Origin: Streptomyces californicus
GTDB lineage: Bacteria > Actinomycetota > Actinomycetes > Streptomycetales > Streptomycetaceae
Reading direction: 5' to 3'
NCBI RefSeq assembly: GCF_000717645.1
Contig: NZ_JNZZ01000010.1
Location: 1 to 64,000, forward strand
DNA: 64,000 nucleotides
Each line of letters begins with the position of its first letter. Position 1 is the first letter of the stretch. Shown here one piece after another: positions 47,921 through 56,829 of the stretch. The position numbers were made by a program, and so were the translations under genes. Under the pieces are notes generated by a model. It was not told the DNA's origin. It searched no databases and saw only the letters and a list, made by a program, of their open reading frames with translations.

Positions 47921-49235
47921 CGGGCGCTCCCTTCCGCGCCGTCGCGGCGCCGACGTGGTGGGACGGATGGACGGGGCGGACCAGCTCGTTGGCGACGAAG
48001 CCGACGACGAGCAGGCCCATCATGATGAGGAGCGAGGTTCCGTACAGCTCCGCGCCGTGCTTGCCCGCCGCCTCCTGCCGGTCCGCGATCCAGTTCACGA
48101 TCAGCGGCCCGAGCACACCGGCGGTGGACCAGGCGGTGAGCAGCCTGCCGTGGATCGCGCCGACCTGGTAGGTCCCGAAGAGGTCCTTGAGGTAGGCGGG
48201 GATCGTGGCGAACCCGCCGCCGTAGAAGGAGAGGACGACCAGCGCGCACAGCACGAACAGCGGCTTGGAGGAGCTGCCCACCAGGGCGATGAGCGCGTAC
48301 ATGAGCACGCCGACGCCGAGGTAGACGCGGTAGACGTTCTTGCGTCCGATCAGGTCGGAGGTGGAGGACCAGCCGATGCGCCCGGCCATGTTGGCCGCCG
48401 AGAGCAGGGCGACGAACCCGGCGGCGGAGGTCGCCGACACCGGGACGGAGGTGTCCGCGAAGAAGTCCGTGATCATCGGCGTGGCCTTCTCCAGGATGCC
48501 GATGCCCGCGGTGACGTTCATGCAGAGCACCACCCACAGCAGCCAGAACTGCGGGGTGCGCAGGGCCTGGCGGGCCGACACCTGCGGCCCGTCGGCCGCC
48601 GGGGCGGGGCCGCCCCCGTGCTCGGCGGGGCGTGGGCGCGGCACCCGGACCAGCAGGACGCCGAGCAGCATGAAGACGGCGTAGGCCAGGCCGTGGACGA
48701 GGAAGGCGGCCGCGATGCCGGAGCTGTCGCCGCCGAAGGACTCCAGCATCCCCACCGACCAGGGCGAGGCGATCAGCGCGCCGCCGCCGAACCCCATGAT
48801 GGCGATGCCGGTGGCCATGCCGGGCCGGTCGGGGAACCACTTGATGAGCGTCGACACGGGCGAGATGTAGCCGATTCCGAGGCCGATGCCTCCGACGAAC
48901 CCGTATCCGAGGACGATCAGCCAGAACTGCTGGGTCGCCGCGCCGAGCGCGGAGACCAGGAATCCCGAGGAGAAGCAGATCAGGGCGACCGTCATGGCCC
49001 AACGGGGCCCCCGGCGTTCGACGAGCGTGCCGCCGAACGCGGCCGAGAGGCCGAGCATGACGATGCCGAGCTGGAAGGGCAGGGCGCTCTGCGTGCCGCT
49101 GAGGCCGAGCGTGTCCTCCAGCGGTGTCTTGAACACGGACCAGGCGTACGCCTGTCCGATGGAGAGGTGGATCGAGAGCGCGGCGGGCGGGACCAGCCAG
49201 CGGCTCCAGCCCACGGGTGCGATGGGGGGACTCAT
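47889..49235 (-). CDS. OFA-family (oxalate/formate-type) MFS transporter
   Basis: 448-residue inner-membrane carrier with about twelve helices. LSIHLSIGQAYAWSVFKTPL, GYGFVGGIGLGIGYISPVSTL and IKWFPDRPGMATGIAIMGFG are OFA signatures. A His/Arg-rich C-terminal tail overlaps the small-subunit gene. Substrate is probably a carboxylate (oxalate, formate, lactate, pyruvate), not determinable. ATG 49235. The upstream TetR gene is on the same strand; imperfect GTGAAGG/CCTTCAC repeats (about 49257-49293) lie before the start. Confidence 0.87.
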   Translation of the reverse strand: MSPPIAPVGWSRWLVPPAALSIHLSIGQAYAWSVFKTPLEDTLGLSGTQSALPFQLGIVMLGLSAAFGGTLVERRGPRWAMTVALICFSSGFLVSALGAATQQFWLIVLGYGFVGGIGLGIGYISPVSTLIKWFPDRPGMATGIAIMGFGGGALIASPWSVGMLESFGGDSSGIAAAFLVHGLAYAVFMLLGVLLVRVPRPRPAEHGGGPAPAADGPQVSARQALRTPQFWLLWVVLCMNVTAGIGILEKATPMITDFFADTSVPVSATSAAGFVALLSAANMAGRIGWSSTSDLIGRKNVYRVYLGVGVLMYALIALVGSSSKPLFVLCALVVLSFYGGGFATIPAYLKDLFGTYQVGAIHGRLLTAWSTAGVLGPLIVNWIADRQEAAGKHGAELYGTSLLIMMGLLVVGFVANELVRPVHPSHHVGAATARKGAPDVRHERAESA

Positions 49236-49398
49236 GGGTCCCTCACCGTAGTGATCGTGAAGGCGGTTGAGAAGGCTGATGGTTCATCCTTCACCTTCTC
49301 TGCCCGGTGCCGTACGTCCGCCTCTTCGTCCGGCGGCGTGCGCTGCCGTCCCGTCCTGGAGTACACGCGGTGAGCCCGCGGGCGTGGGCGCTGTCGGG

Positions 49399-49998
49399 CT
49401 ACCGCCGTTCCATCGCCGCGAGGACCAGCTCCACGCAGTGCGCCTCCAGCCGCTCGCGCGGTACGGCGAGCGTGCCCCGCAGCCATCCCGCGAAGAGGCT
49501 CGCCAGCCCGCCGACCAGGGCGTGCGCGGCCATCCGGCGGTCGGCGTCGTCCACCGCCCCGGGGAGCTGGCCCCCGACCAGCTCGGTGAAGACGGCCATG
49601 AGCCGGTGGCTGTGGGCCCCGAGGGCTGGATCGGCGAACGGCTCCAGGAGCAGCAGACGGCCCTTGTGCGGCGCGGCCAGGACCAGGGCGACGAAGGCGG
49701 AGACGGCGGCGCGGGCCCGGACGTCGGGCTGCGCGGCGCTGAGCGCCACGGCCTCCTCCAGGGCGCTCCTGGCCTCGTCGGCCACCCGCTCGAAGGCGGC
49801 CAGGAGCAGATCGTCGCGGCCGGCGAAACTCTCGTAGAAGTAGCGGTCGGTCAGCCGTGCGGCGCGGCAGACGGACCGGACCGTGACGGCCGCGGCGCCC
49901 TCCTCGCCGGCCAGCCGTTCGGCGACGTCGAGGAGGCTCCGGCGGCGGGCGGCGCGGCGATCGGCGAGCGTGGTGCCGCCCCAGCTCCGTTCCGTCAA
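49399..49998 (-). CDS. TetR-family transcriptional regulator
   Basis: 199 residues. HTH: SLLDVAERLAGEEGAAAVTV and CRAARLTDRYFYESFAGRDD. TTG 49998 has GGAGGAAAGGA directly upstream; GTG 50013 is an in-frame alternative. Divergent from an MpaB-family oxygenase gene, with a perfect inverted repeat between (50034-50071). Likely represses that gene and itself. Confidence 0.83.
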   Translation of the reverse strand: MTERSWGGTTLADRRAARRRSLLDVAERLAGEEGAAAVTVRSVCRAARLTDRYFYESFAGRDDLLLAAFERVADEARSALEEAVALSAAQPDVRARAAVSAFVALVLAAPHKGRLLLLEPFADPALGAHSHRLMAVFTELVGGQLPGAVDDADRRMAAHALVGGLASLFAGWLRGTLAVPRERLEAHCVELVLAAMERR

Positions 49999-50033
49999 CG
50001 TCCTTTCCTCCACGTCCTGTTGAAGCGATTGAC

Positions 50034-50071
50034 GACACCTGTCCGCACATCTTAACCTGATGACAGGTGTC
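50034..50071. promoter_or_regulatory. Candidate TetR operator
   Basis: Arms GACACCTGTC (50034-50043) and GACAGGTGTC (50062-50071) are perfect inverted repeats 18 bases apart, with an AT-rich core ATCTTAACCTGAT that may be a promoter element. It is located 36 bases from the TetR start. Confidence 0.6.
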
Positions 50072-50144
50072 CTCAGATTGCTCTCGTCGCAGCTGCGGAC
50101 CACCGCCCACGCCTCTGCGCCGACGCCCCGCCGCGCACCGCCAC

Positions 50145-50186
50145 GAACAGCGCCACGCACCGTGCCCGGAACAGCGCCACGCACCG
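50145..50186. repeat. Short direct repeat upstream of MpaB-like gene
   Basis: Two exact copies of GAACAGCGCCACGCACCG (50145-50162 and 50169-50186), period 24, within a longer region of related imperfect repeats reaching about 50240. No coding role seen; it is probably 5' untranslated. Confidence 0.6.
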
Positions 50187-50267
50187 CTCCGTGCTCCGCA
50201 CCGCTCCGTGCCCGGAACGGCTCCGTCTCCCGTAGCGCTCCTGAACCCCCAGCCAGCGGAGGTACAC

Positions 50268-51284
50268 GTGACACCGTCAACTCCCGGCCCCGACCGCCCG
50301 AGAGCCCCCGGGCCCCCCGAACCCCTCGGCCCCGACTCCCTCACCTGGCGCTGGTTCGGCGACTGGCGAGGGCTGCTGCTCGCCCCCTGGGCCGGGTCGA
50401 TGCAGAACATGCACCCCGGACTCGGCGCGGGCGTCGCCGAGCACTCGCGCTTCTTCGAGGAGCGCTGGGAGCGCCTCTTCCGCTCGCTGTACCCGATCGG
50501 GGGCGTGGTCTACGACGGCCCGCTCGCCGCCCGGACCGCCCGCGAGGTGCGCGGCTACCACGCCGCGATCGGGGGGACCGACGCCCGGGGCCGCCCGTAC
50601 CACGCGCTCGACCCGGACACGTTCTACTGGGCCCACGCCACGTTCTTCATGCTGACCGTGCACATCGCCGAGCGCTTCGACGGCGGCCTCACCGAGGCGC
50701 AGCGGCGCACGCTCTTCGACGAGCACGTCCGCTGGTACGCGCTCTACGGCCTCTCGATGAGGCCCGTACCCGGGAGCTGGGAGGAGTTCCAGGCGTACTG
50801 GGACCACATGTGCGCCGACGTCCTGGAGGACAACCGGCCCACCCGGGACGTCCTGGACATGCGCCGGATCGCCCGGCCGCCCCTCCTGCGCCGGCTGCCC
50901 GCGCCACTGTGGGCCGTGCTCCGCGTCCCGCTCGTCCGCTCCACCCTGTGGCTGACGGTCGGCCTGTACCCGCAGACGGTCCGGGACCGCCTCGGGCTGC
51001 GCTGGACGCCCCGCGACGAGCGGCTGCTGCGGCTGGTGGGCGGGCTGATCCACCACGCCTGGCGGTACGTCCCCGAGCGGCACCGCTTCCACCCGCGCGC
51101 CCGCGCCGGCTGGGACCGCGAGCGCGGACGGCCCGCGGCGGCGCCGGTGGAGACGCCCGCCCGGAACCTGCCGCCCGGGGAACGGCAGGGGCTGCCCCAG
51201 CACTACGTACCGAAGCGGCACGGCGTACCGCGGGGGCACGGGGCCCAAGGAGCACGGGGAGCCCGAGGAGTACGGCGTAGCTGA
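50268..51284 (+). CDS. MpaB/DUF2236-family oxygenase
   Basis: 338-residue heme-type MpaB/Lcp-related protein. LTWRWFGDWRGLLLAPWAGS opens the domain; YWAHATFFMLTVHIAERF contains the conserved His residues. VRWYALYGLSMRPVPGSW and a helical C-terminal region follow. Known relatives cleave mycophenolic-acid precursor chains or rubber. The tail is low-complexity (Gly/Arg). GTG 50268 follows CGGAGG. Divergent from the TetR gene. Confidence 0.82.
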   Translation: MTPSTPGPDRPRAPGPPEPLGPDSLTWRWFGDWRGLLLAPWAGSMQNMHPGLGAGVAEHSRFFEERWERLFRSLYPIGGVVYDGPLAARTAREVRGYHAAIGGTDARGRPYHALDPDTFYWAHATFFMLTVHIAERFDGGLTEAQRRTLFDEHVRWYALYGLSMRPVPGSWEEFQAYWDHMCADVLEDNRPTRDVLDMRRIARPPLLRRLPAPLWAVLRVPLVRSTLWLTVGLYPQTVRDRLGLRWTPRDERLLRLVGGLIHHAWRYVPERHRFHPRARAGWDRERGRPAAAPVETPARNLPPGERQGLPQHYVPKRHGVPRGHGAQGARGARGVRRS

Positions 51285-51518
51285 GCATCACCGTGTGCCG
51301 ACGACGGACCGGGCCGGGCGGTCACCGCGCTGACCGCCCGGCCCGGTCCGCGCCGCCGCGGGGCCGGGGCCCGCCGCGCCCTCGCGGCGGACGGTCCTTC
51401 CGGCTCCGGAGCGCCACCCGCTTTGCCCGCCCCCACCTGCCTGCGACTAGTTTGTGTGCAGGACGGACGAGTGGGCCCGGTGCGGCGAAGACGCACGGGG
51501 GACGGGAGGTGGGGGAGC

Positions 51519-53840
51519 GTGTCGCTGCGCGGAGGCGATCCGGAGGAGATCGGCGGCTACCCGCTGGAGGAACGGCTCGGCTCGGGCGGCATGGGCACGG
51601 TCTTCCTGGCCCGTACGAGCTCGGGCCGGCCCGTCGCGATCAAGCTGATCCACCAGCATTTCGCCGGGGACGACGAATTCCGCATCCGGTTCCGGCAGGA
51701 AGTGGCCGCCGCGCGGCGGGTCAGCGGCGCGTTCACCGCCGCCGTGGTGGACGCCGCGCCCGAGGCGGACCAGCCGTGGATGGCGACGACGTACATCGAG
51801 GGGCCCACGCTCGCCCAGCGCATCGGCGACCGGGGACCGCTCGACGGCGCGGAGTTGCGGAGGCTGGCCATCGGGCTGGCCGAGGCGCTGCGTGACATCC
51901 ACCGGGTGGGCGTCGTCCACCGCGATCTGAAGCCCTCCAACGTCGTGCTCTCGCCCGAGGGCCCCCGCGTCATCGACTTCGGCATCTCGCGCGCGGCCGA
52001 CCAGGAGACCCTGACGATGACCGGGCGGGTCATCGGCACGCCGCCCTTCATGTCGCCCGAGCAGTTGCGGGCCCCGCGCGGGGTGGGGCCGCGCTCCGAC
52101 GTCTTCTCGCTGGGGACGCTCCTGGTGTACGCGGCGACGGGCAGCGGGCCCTTCGACGCGGACAGCCCCTACATGACCGCGTACCAGGTGGTGCACGAGG
52201 AGCCGTCGCTGGACGCCGTGCCGCCGGCCCTGCGGGCGGTCGTCGAGCCGTGCCTGGACAAGGAACCCGAGGGACGCCCCTCGGCGGACGAACTCCTGGT
52301 CCTGCTGCGGGACCTGCCGGCCGACCTCGGCGGGCCGGTGCCCGCCTCCGGAGGGCCGGCCGCGGGCCGGACCCGCGACATGATCACCCAGCACCACCAG
52401 GCCACTCCGTCGCCCGCCGCCCCGGCCGTGCCCGAGACCTCCGAAGCCATCCCCGAGCCCTCCGAAGCGGCCCCCGCCCCCGACCCGGCCGTCGCCGTCC
52501 CGGCCGTCCCCGCCACCCCGGCGCCCTCCGGCACGGGGAGCACCCCGGCCCCGGTCGGCGGCCGGCTGCGCCGCCGGTGGCGGCCCGTGCTCGCGGCGGC
52601 GGTCGCGGTGACCGCGATCGCCGGGGGAGTGGCCGCCCTCAACGCGAGCGGCGGCGGCCCGGACGGCGGCGGGGACACCGCGCCGACCGCCCCGGGCGGC
52701 ACCCTTCCGTCCGGCTTCGAGCCCTGGCGTACGACCGTGCTCGGCGGCCGCGAGGACATCCCCGACGAGCTGCGCTGCGTCACGCACGACGACGACGCCC
52801 TGTTCTGCGGGGGCGGCGGCGTGATCGCGACCCGGCTGAACGCCGAGGACGGATCGCCGGTGTGGACGGCGAAGAGCCCGGGCGTCCCCGCCCAGGGCAT
52901 GCATCTGGTGGGGGCCACCGACGACACCGTGGTCGGCTACCGCATCGCCGACCAGGACGATCCGCAGGGCCCGCCCAACGAGGTGGTGGCGCTCGACGCG
53001 GACAGCGGGAAGGAGCTGTGGGCCACGCCGTCCGGCGCCCAGTCGACGGCCGTCACCGGCCGGACCCGGGACGCCGTCGTGGCCGGCTCCGCCGTGGTGA
53101 CGGTCGACGCCTCCAACTCCCGCTTCGAGGCCCGGGACGCCCACAGCGGCGAGGTCGCCTGGACGGCGCCCTTCCCCGACGGCACGCAGTGCGCCCCCGT
53201 CCCCGAGGGCCCGCGGCTCCTCGCGATGTGCGCGACCGACGCGGAGGTGGACGACCTCGGACCCGGCCGCTCCACCCTGCGCACGATCGCCCTCGACTCC
53301 GGGGAGTTCGGCGGGGCCATCGAGATCGAGGGCCCCGCCGAGCCGGTCGGCGAGGCCGACGGCTCCCTCGTGCTGCTCTCCCCGCACTACGAGGGGACCG
53401 CGCGGGTCGGGTACGACCGGGTGGTCCGGGTCGATCCGGCCTCGGGCGAGGTCGCCTCCTCCCGGTTCGACAAGGTGTACGCGGGCACGCCCGGCATGGC
53501 GGACGGCACTCTCTACGTGAGCGGGCAGACCGGCCTGGTCACGGCGTTCGACCCGGTGTCCGGCCGGAAGAAGTGGGTGCGGCAGACGGGCGTGGAAGGG
53601 GCGTCGGGGCCCGCGGCGGGCGAGGGCGCGGTGTACTTCAGCTCGGCCACCGGCCGGGTGGCCGCGCTCTCCCCGGACGACGGGACGTCGCTGTGGGCGA
53701 CGGATCCGCAGGCCGACGGGCTGACCGGCCAGGAGGGCGCCAGCCCGCGGGTGGCCGTGGCGGGCCGTGCGGTGTTCGTGGCGGCGGCGGACAACACCCT
53801 CTTCGCCTTCGACGCGCGGAACCCGCCGAAGTCCGGCTGA
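51519..53840 (+). CDS. Membrane Ser/Thr protein kinase with extracellular PQQ-type propeller
   Basis: 773 residues. Kinase domain (about 15-280): G-loop ERLGSGGMGTVFLAR, Lys in VAIKLIHQH, VVHRDLKPSNVVLS, VIDFGISRA, MSPEQLRAP. A Pro/Ala-rich linker leads to one helix (PVLAAAVAVTAIAGGVAAL), then an outer domain of PQQ/beta-propeller repeats (VVALDADSGKELWAT, LSPDDGTSLWATD). The layout is a PknD-like sensor kinase with a ligand-binding propeller outside. GTG 51519 follows GGGGGAG. Monocistronic; a hairpin follows. Confidence 0.9.
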   Translation: MSLRGGDPEEIGGYPLEERLGSGGMGTVFLARTSSGRPVAIKLIHQHFAGDDEFRIRFRQEVAAARRVSGAFTAAVVDAAPEADQPWMATTYIEGPTLAQRIGDRGPLDGAELRRLAIGLAEALRDIHRVGVVHRDLKPSNVVLSPEGPRVIDFGISRAADQETLTMTGRVIGTPPFMSPEQLRAPRGVGPRSDVFSLGTLLVYAATGSGPFDADSPYMTAYQVVHEEPSLDAVPPALRAVVEPCLDKEPEGRPSADELLVLLRDLPADLGGPVPASGGPAAGRTRDMITQHHQATPSPAAPAVPETSEAIPEPSEAAPAPDPAVAVPAVPATPAPSGTGSTPAPVGGRLRRRWRPVLAAAVAVTAIAGGVAALNASGGGPDGGGDTAPTAPGGTLPSGFEPWRTTVLGGREDIPDELRCVTHDDDALFCGGGGVIATRLNAEDGSPVWTAKSPGVPAQGMHLVGATDDTVVGYRIADQDDPQGPPNEVVALDADSGKELWATPSGAQSTAVTGRTRDAVVAGSAVVTVDASNSRFEARDAHSGEVAWTAPFPDGTQCAPVPEGPRLLAMCATDAEVDDLGPGRSTLRTIALDSGEFGGAIEIEGPAEPVGEADGSLVLLSPHYEGTARVGYDRVVRVDPASGEVASSRFDKVYAGTPGMADGTLYVSGQTGLVTAFDPVSGRKKWVRQTGVEGASGPAAGEGAVYFSSATGRVAALSPDDGTSLWATDPQADGLTGQEGASPRVAVAGRAVFVAAADNTLFAFDARNPPKSG

Positions 53841-53870
53841 CCCCGGCCGGGCCTCCTCCGCATACGGAAG

Positions 53871-53901
53871 AGCCGCCGGGATCCCAGCGATCCCGGCGGC
53901 T
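53871..53901. terminator. Hairpin terminator between convergent genes
   Basis: 13-bp arms AGCCGCCGGGATC (53871-53883) and GATCCCGGCGGCT (53889-53901), loop CCAGC, followed by TTTCC. Serves the kinase gene and probably the opposing SIP gene. Confidence 0.75.
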
Positions 53902-53933
53902 TTCCGCCCGCCCCACCCCCGTGAGGGCGGTGC

Positions 53934-55706
53934 TCAGGCCCGGCGCAGGACCGTGGCCTCCGTGCCCCAGCCCAGGGCGACGGTCCGCTCGACCCGCCAG
54001 CCCGACCGCTCCGCGAGGGCGGCGACGGCCGCGGAGTCGCGGAGCGGGCTGCCGGTCGCGGTGTACGCGTGCAGCGCCGCCTCGGCCGCGTGCGGGCTCA
54101 GGTTGTCGGGGCGCGACGCCTCCACGAGGACCGCGGTAGAGGTCCACTCGGCCAGCCGGGCGAGGAGGGCGACGGCCTCCTCGTCGGTGCGGTGCGCGAG
54201 GGCCTTCGCGGCGACGGCCACATCGGCGGGCCCGGCCGACCACGCGACGCGGTCCGGGGCCGGAACGTGGCCGCGCAGCACCTCGGCCGGTCCGGCGTCC
54301 TCCGCGATCAGCAGCCGGGGCCGTCGCCCGGCGTCGTCGAGCGCGGCGGCCACCGAGGCGCTCCCCGGGCCGGTCAACAGGCAGCTCCCGACGCCCTCCC
54401 ACAGCGGATCGGCCGTCAGACCGTCCAGCAGGAAGACCAACTGCTCGCACTCCTCGACCAGTTCGCCGTAGCGTTCCGCGTCCCCGGTCACCGCCTCGTG
54501 CAGGGTCGTGCCGGAGGCGAGCCGCCAGGGCGACGTGCCCTCCTTGAGCGCGGGAGCCAACTGGGAGAGAGCGAGCAGCAGTTCGGCCTCGTGGCCGGTG
54601 TACTCCTCGCGCTCGTGGTCGTCCAGCAGCTCCTCGCCCGCCGCGCCCAGGCGCAGCCCGGTCCCGTCCCCGGCGTCGACCACCACGTCGTACGAGGCGA
54701 GCAGCGGGAGCAGGACGCCGAGACCCGGTCCGGCCACGCCCACCCGGGCCGCGAGAGCGTCGGCGGAGAGCCCCGGCGCGTCGGCCACCGCGTCGACCAC
54801 GCCGAGCCGCAACGCGGCCCGCGCGACCAGCCACGGCAGGGGAGAGGGGATCGGGGCGGCGGCCTGCGCGCCGGGAGCCTCGGCCGCGTCCGGGGCCTGG
54901 GGGGCGGCGGCCTCCTCGCGGTGCCAGTACCCCGTGATGTTCACCCGGTCCTTGGGGAGCTTCCGCTCCCGCTGGAGGTACCGGCGTACCGGCAGCAGCG
55001 CCCGGCTCTCCGCCGCCGCCCAGACGTACCCCTCGCCCGGCGGTACCGGGAGAGCGCGCACGGCGGCCTCCAGCGCGGCCGCGTCGCCCGGCTCCGCGAC
55101 CACCCAGGTGACCGTGTCGCCGTCGCGCAGCGCCAGCTCCTGGCGCGCCTCGTCGTGCGAGACGGTGACCAGGACGTGCGCCGGGGCGTCGAGCGGGCGC
55201 TCGTCGAGGAACCGGCCGATCGCGGGCAGCGCCGTCTCGTCGCCGACGAGGTGGATCCAGTCCAGCCGTTCCGGAAGCCGGAGCGAGGACTTGGGGCCGA
55301 CGAACCACAGCTCGTCGCCCTCCCGGGCCGACGCGGACCAGGACTCGGCGGGACCGTCGCCGTGCACCACGAAGTCGAGGTGCAGCTCACCCGCCTCGGT
55401 GTCCACCCGCCGCGGCGTGTAGTCGCGGGTCACCCGGTGCTCGGCCGGCGTCCACTCGATGCCGTGCGGCAACTGGGCGGGGAGCGCCGCCCGCACGTCC
55501 CCGTCGGACGCCAGGATCAGCTTGACGTGGTCGTCGAAACCGGGGGCGGCGAAGGCGGGGCGGTCGATCCCGTCGCGGGTGAACGCGGCCAGGTCCGCGC
55601 CGCCGAGGACGACCCGCCGCATCCGGGGGGTCACCTCGTGGACGCGGCGGACGGTGACCCGGCGCAGGACGAGCGGGTGCGTCGTGTACGCGCGCTGGGC
55701 GGCCAT
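53934..55706 (-). CDS. Siderophore-interacting protein fused to a methyltransferase-like domain
   Basis: 590 residues, about twice the normal SIP length. Residues 1-270 form a complete FAD-binding ferric-siderophore reductase: RDYTPRRVDTEAGELHLDFV, WFVGPKSSLRLP, WIHLVGDETALPAIGRFL. After a Pro/Ala linker, residues ~290-590 resemble an O-methyltransferase with its winged N-terminus (LVARAALRLGVVDAVADAPG, LAARVGVAGPGLGVLLPLLA) and a SAM-type C-terminal fold. The glycine-rich SAM motif is not well conserved. ATG 55706 overlaps the binding-protein stop by one base. Likely releases iron from an imported siderophore in the cytoplasm. Confidence 0.83.
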   Translation of the reverse strand: MAAQRAYTTHPLVLRRVTVRRVHEVTPRMRRVVLGGADLAAFTRDGIDRPAFAAPGFDDHVKLILASDGDVRAALPAQLPHGIEWTPAEHRVTRDYTPRRVDTEAGELHLDFVVHGDGPAESWSASAREGDELWFVGPKSSLRLPERLDWIHLVGDETALPAIGRFLDERPLDAPAHVLVTVSHDEARQELALRDGDTVTWVVAEPGDAAALEAAVRALPVPPGEGYVWAAAESRALLPVRRYLQRERKLPKDRVNITGYWHREEAAAPQAPDAAEAPGAQAAAPIPSPLPWLVARAALRLGVVDAVADAPGLSADALAARVGVAGPGLGVLLPLLASYDVVVDAGDGTGLRLGAAGEELLDDHEREEYTGHEAELLLALSQLAPALKEGTSPWRLASGTTLHEAVTGDAERYGELVEECEQLVFLLDGLTADPLWEGVGSCLLTGPGSASVAAALDDAGRRPRLLIAEDAGPAEVLRGHVPAPDRVAWSAGPADVAVAAKALAHRTDEEAVALLARLAEWTSTAVLVEASRPDNLSPHAAEAALHAYTATGSPLRDSAAVAALAERSGWRVERTVALGWGTEATVLRRA

Positions 55707-56692
55707 CAGGAGAACTGCTTCTCGATGATGTCGAGCAGCGCCATCGACTCGTCGTAGTCGCCGCGCAGCACCCAGTACGGCAGGTCGTACGCCTGGTTCG
55801 CCTTGAAGGCGGGCAGCGCCCTGTAGACCGGGTTCTTCTTGAGGGTGGCGACGTCGGTGGTGTCCGCGTTGAAGCCCATCACGAAGACGGACGGCTGCGT
55901 GATGGTCTGGCCGACCTTCTCGGTGGACAGCTCGAACATGTCGCCGCCCTGGCCGTACACCTTGAAACCGCCGTCGGCGAAGACCGGGGCCGGCTCGATG
56001 CCGACCTTCTTCAGCTCGCTGGGCAGGCCCACGCTCTCGACCAGGCCGAAGGCGGTGCCGTCACCGGTGTAGGTGAGGTAGGAGACCGGGCCGGCCGGCG
56101 GCTTGATCGCCTGCTTCACCTCGTCGATCCGCTTGTCGTAGGCGGCCAGGTGCTCCTTGTAGACGTCGGGCTTGCCGAACACGTCGTCGGCGAGGAACGA
56201 GAACTGGGCCCGCCAGTCGCCGAGCTTCTTGCCCACGAGAACGGTCGGGGCGATGTCGGAGAGGTCCTTGTACACCTTCTCCGCCTGGAACAGCGGGAAG
56301 CCGATGCCGCCGCCGACGATGAGGTCGGGGTCCAGGGCGAGGATCGCCTCCAGGTCGAAGCCGTCGACGCTCCACGGCAGGAACGTCGTGCCGTCCGCCT
56401 TCGCCTCCTTCTCCCAGTACGGGGAGAACTCGCCCTTGCCGTCGGCGTCCTCGGGGATCGTGGCCGTGACCGGCACGTCGAGGTCGTACATGTACCCGGC
56501 GAGGGCGTGGTTCAGCACGACCACCCGCTTGGGCTCGGTCGGCACCTTCACCTTGCCGTAGTCGGTCGTGACGGTTCGGGTCTCGGCGGCGGACGTCTTG
56601 TCCCCGTCACCCGAGAGGTCGGAGGCCGAGCAGCCGGTGAGGGCCAGCGCGGCGACGACCGCGACGGCGAGAAGGCGGGCAGGAGCATACAT
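55706..56692 (-). CDS. Iron-siderophore ABC transporter substrate-binding lipoprotein
   Basis: 328 residues with a lipoprotein signal (LLAVAVVAALALTGCSAS, Cys21) and a FepB/FhuD-type binding domain: VPTEPKRVVVLNHALAGYMY, ILALDPDLIVGGGIGFP, and the C-terminal ALLDIIEKQFS. It binds ferric siderophore outside the membrane and delivers it to the FecCD-type permeases encoded divergently. Its promoter region contains an iron box. Confidence 0.9.
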   Translation of the reverse strand: MYAPARLLAVAVVAALALTGCSASDLSGDGDKTSAAETRTVTTDYGKVKVPTEPKRVVVLNHALAGYMYDLDVPVTATIPEDADGKGEFSPYWEKEAKADGTTFLPWSVDGFDLEAILALDPDLIVGGGIGFPLFQAEKVYKDLSDIAPTVLVGKKLGDWRAQFSFLADDVFGKPDVYKEHLAAYDKRIDEVKQAIKPPAGPVSYLTYTGDGTAFGLVESVGLPSELKKVGIEPAPVFADGGFKVYGQGGDMFELSTEKVGQTITQPSVFVMGFNADTTDVATLKKNPVYRALPAFKANQAYDLPYWVLRGDYDESMALLDIIEKQFS

Positions 56693-56736
56693 GGGACCTC
56701 ATGAGAATGGGCAGGCTCGGAGATTCGAGCTGTTGG

Positions 56737-56755
56737 TAAGGTGAGGCTAACCTCG
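56737..56755. promoter_or_regulatory. Iron box (DmdR/IdeR-type)
   Basis: TAAGGTGAGGCTAACCTCG matches the actinobacterial iron-box pattern TTAGGTTAGGCTAACCTAA at most central positions. It sits between the divergent binding-protein and AraC genes, so both units are expected to be repressed by iron. Confidence 0.75.
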
Positions 56756-56829
56756 CTGGTCCCGCTGCGTCGATCCGAGTACGACATCGTCAGTGACGGA
56801 CACGACGCATCGCACAACGGGAGGCACCC

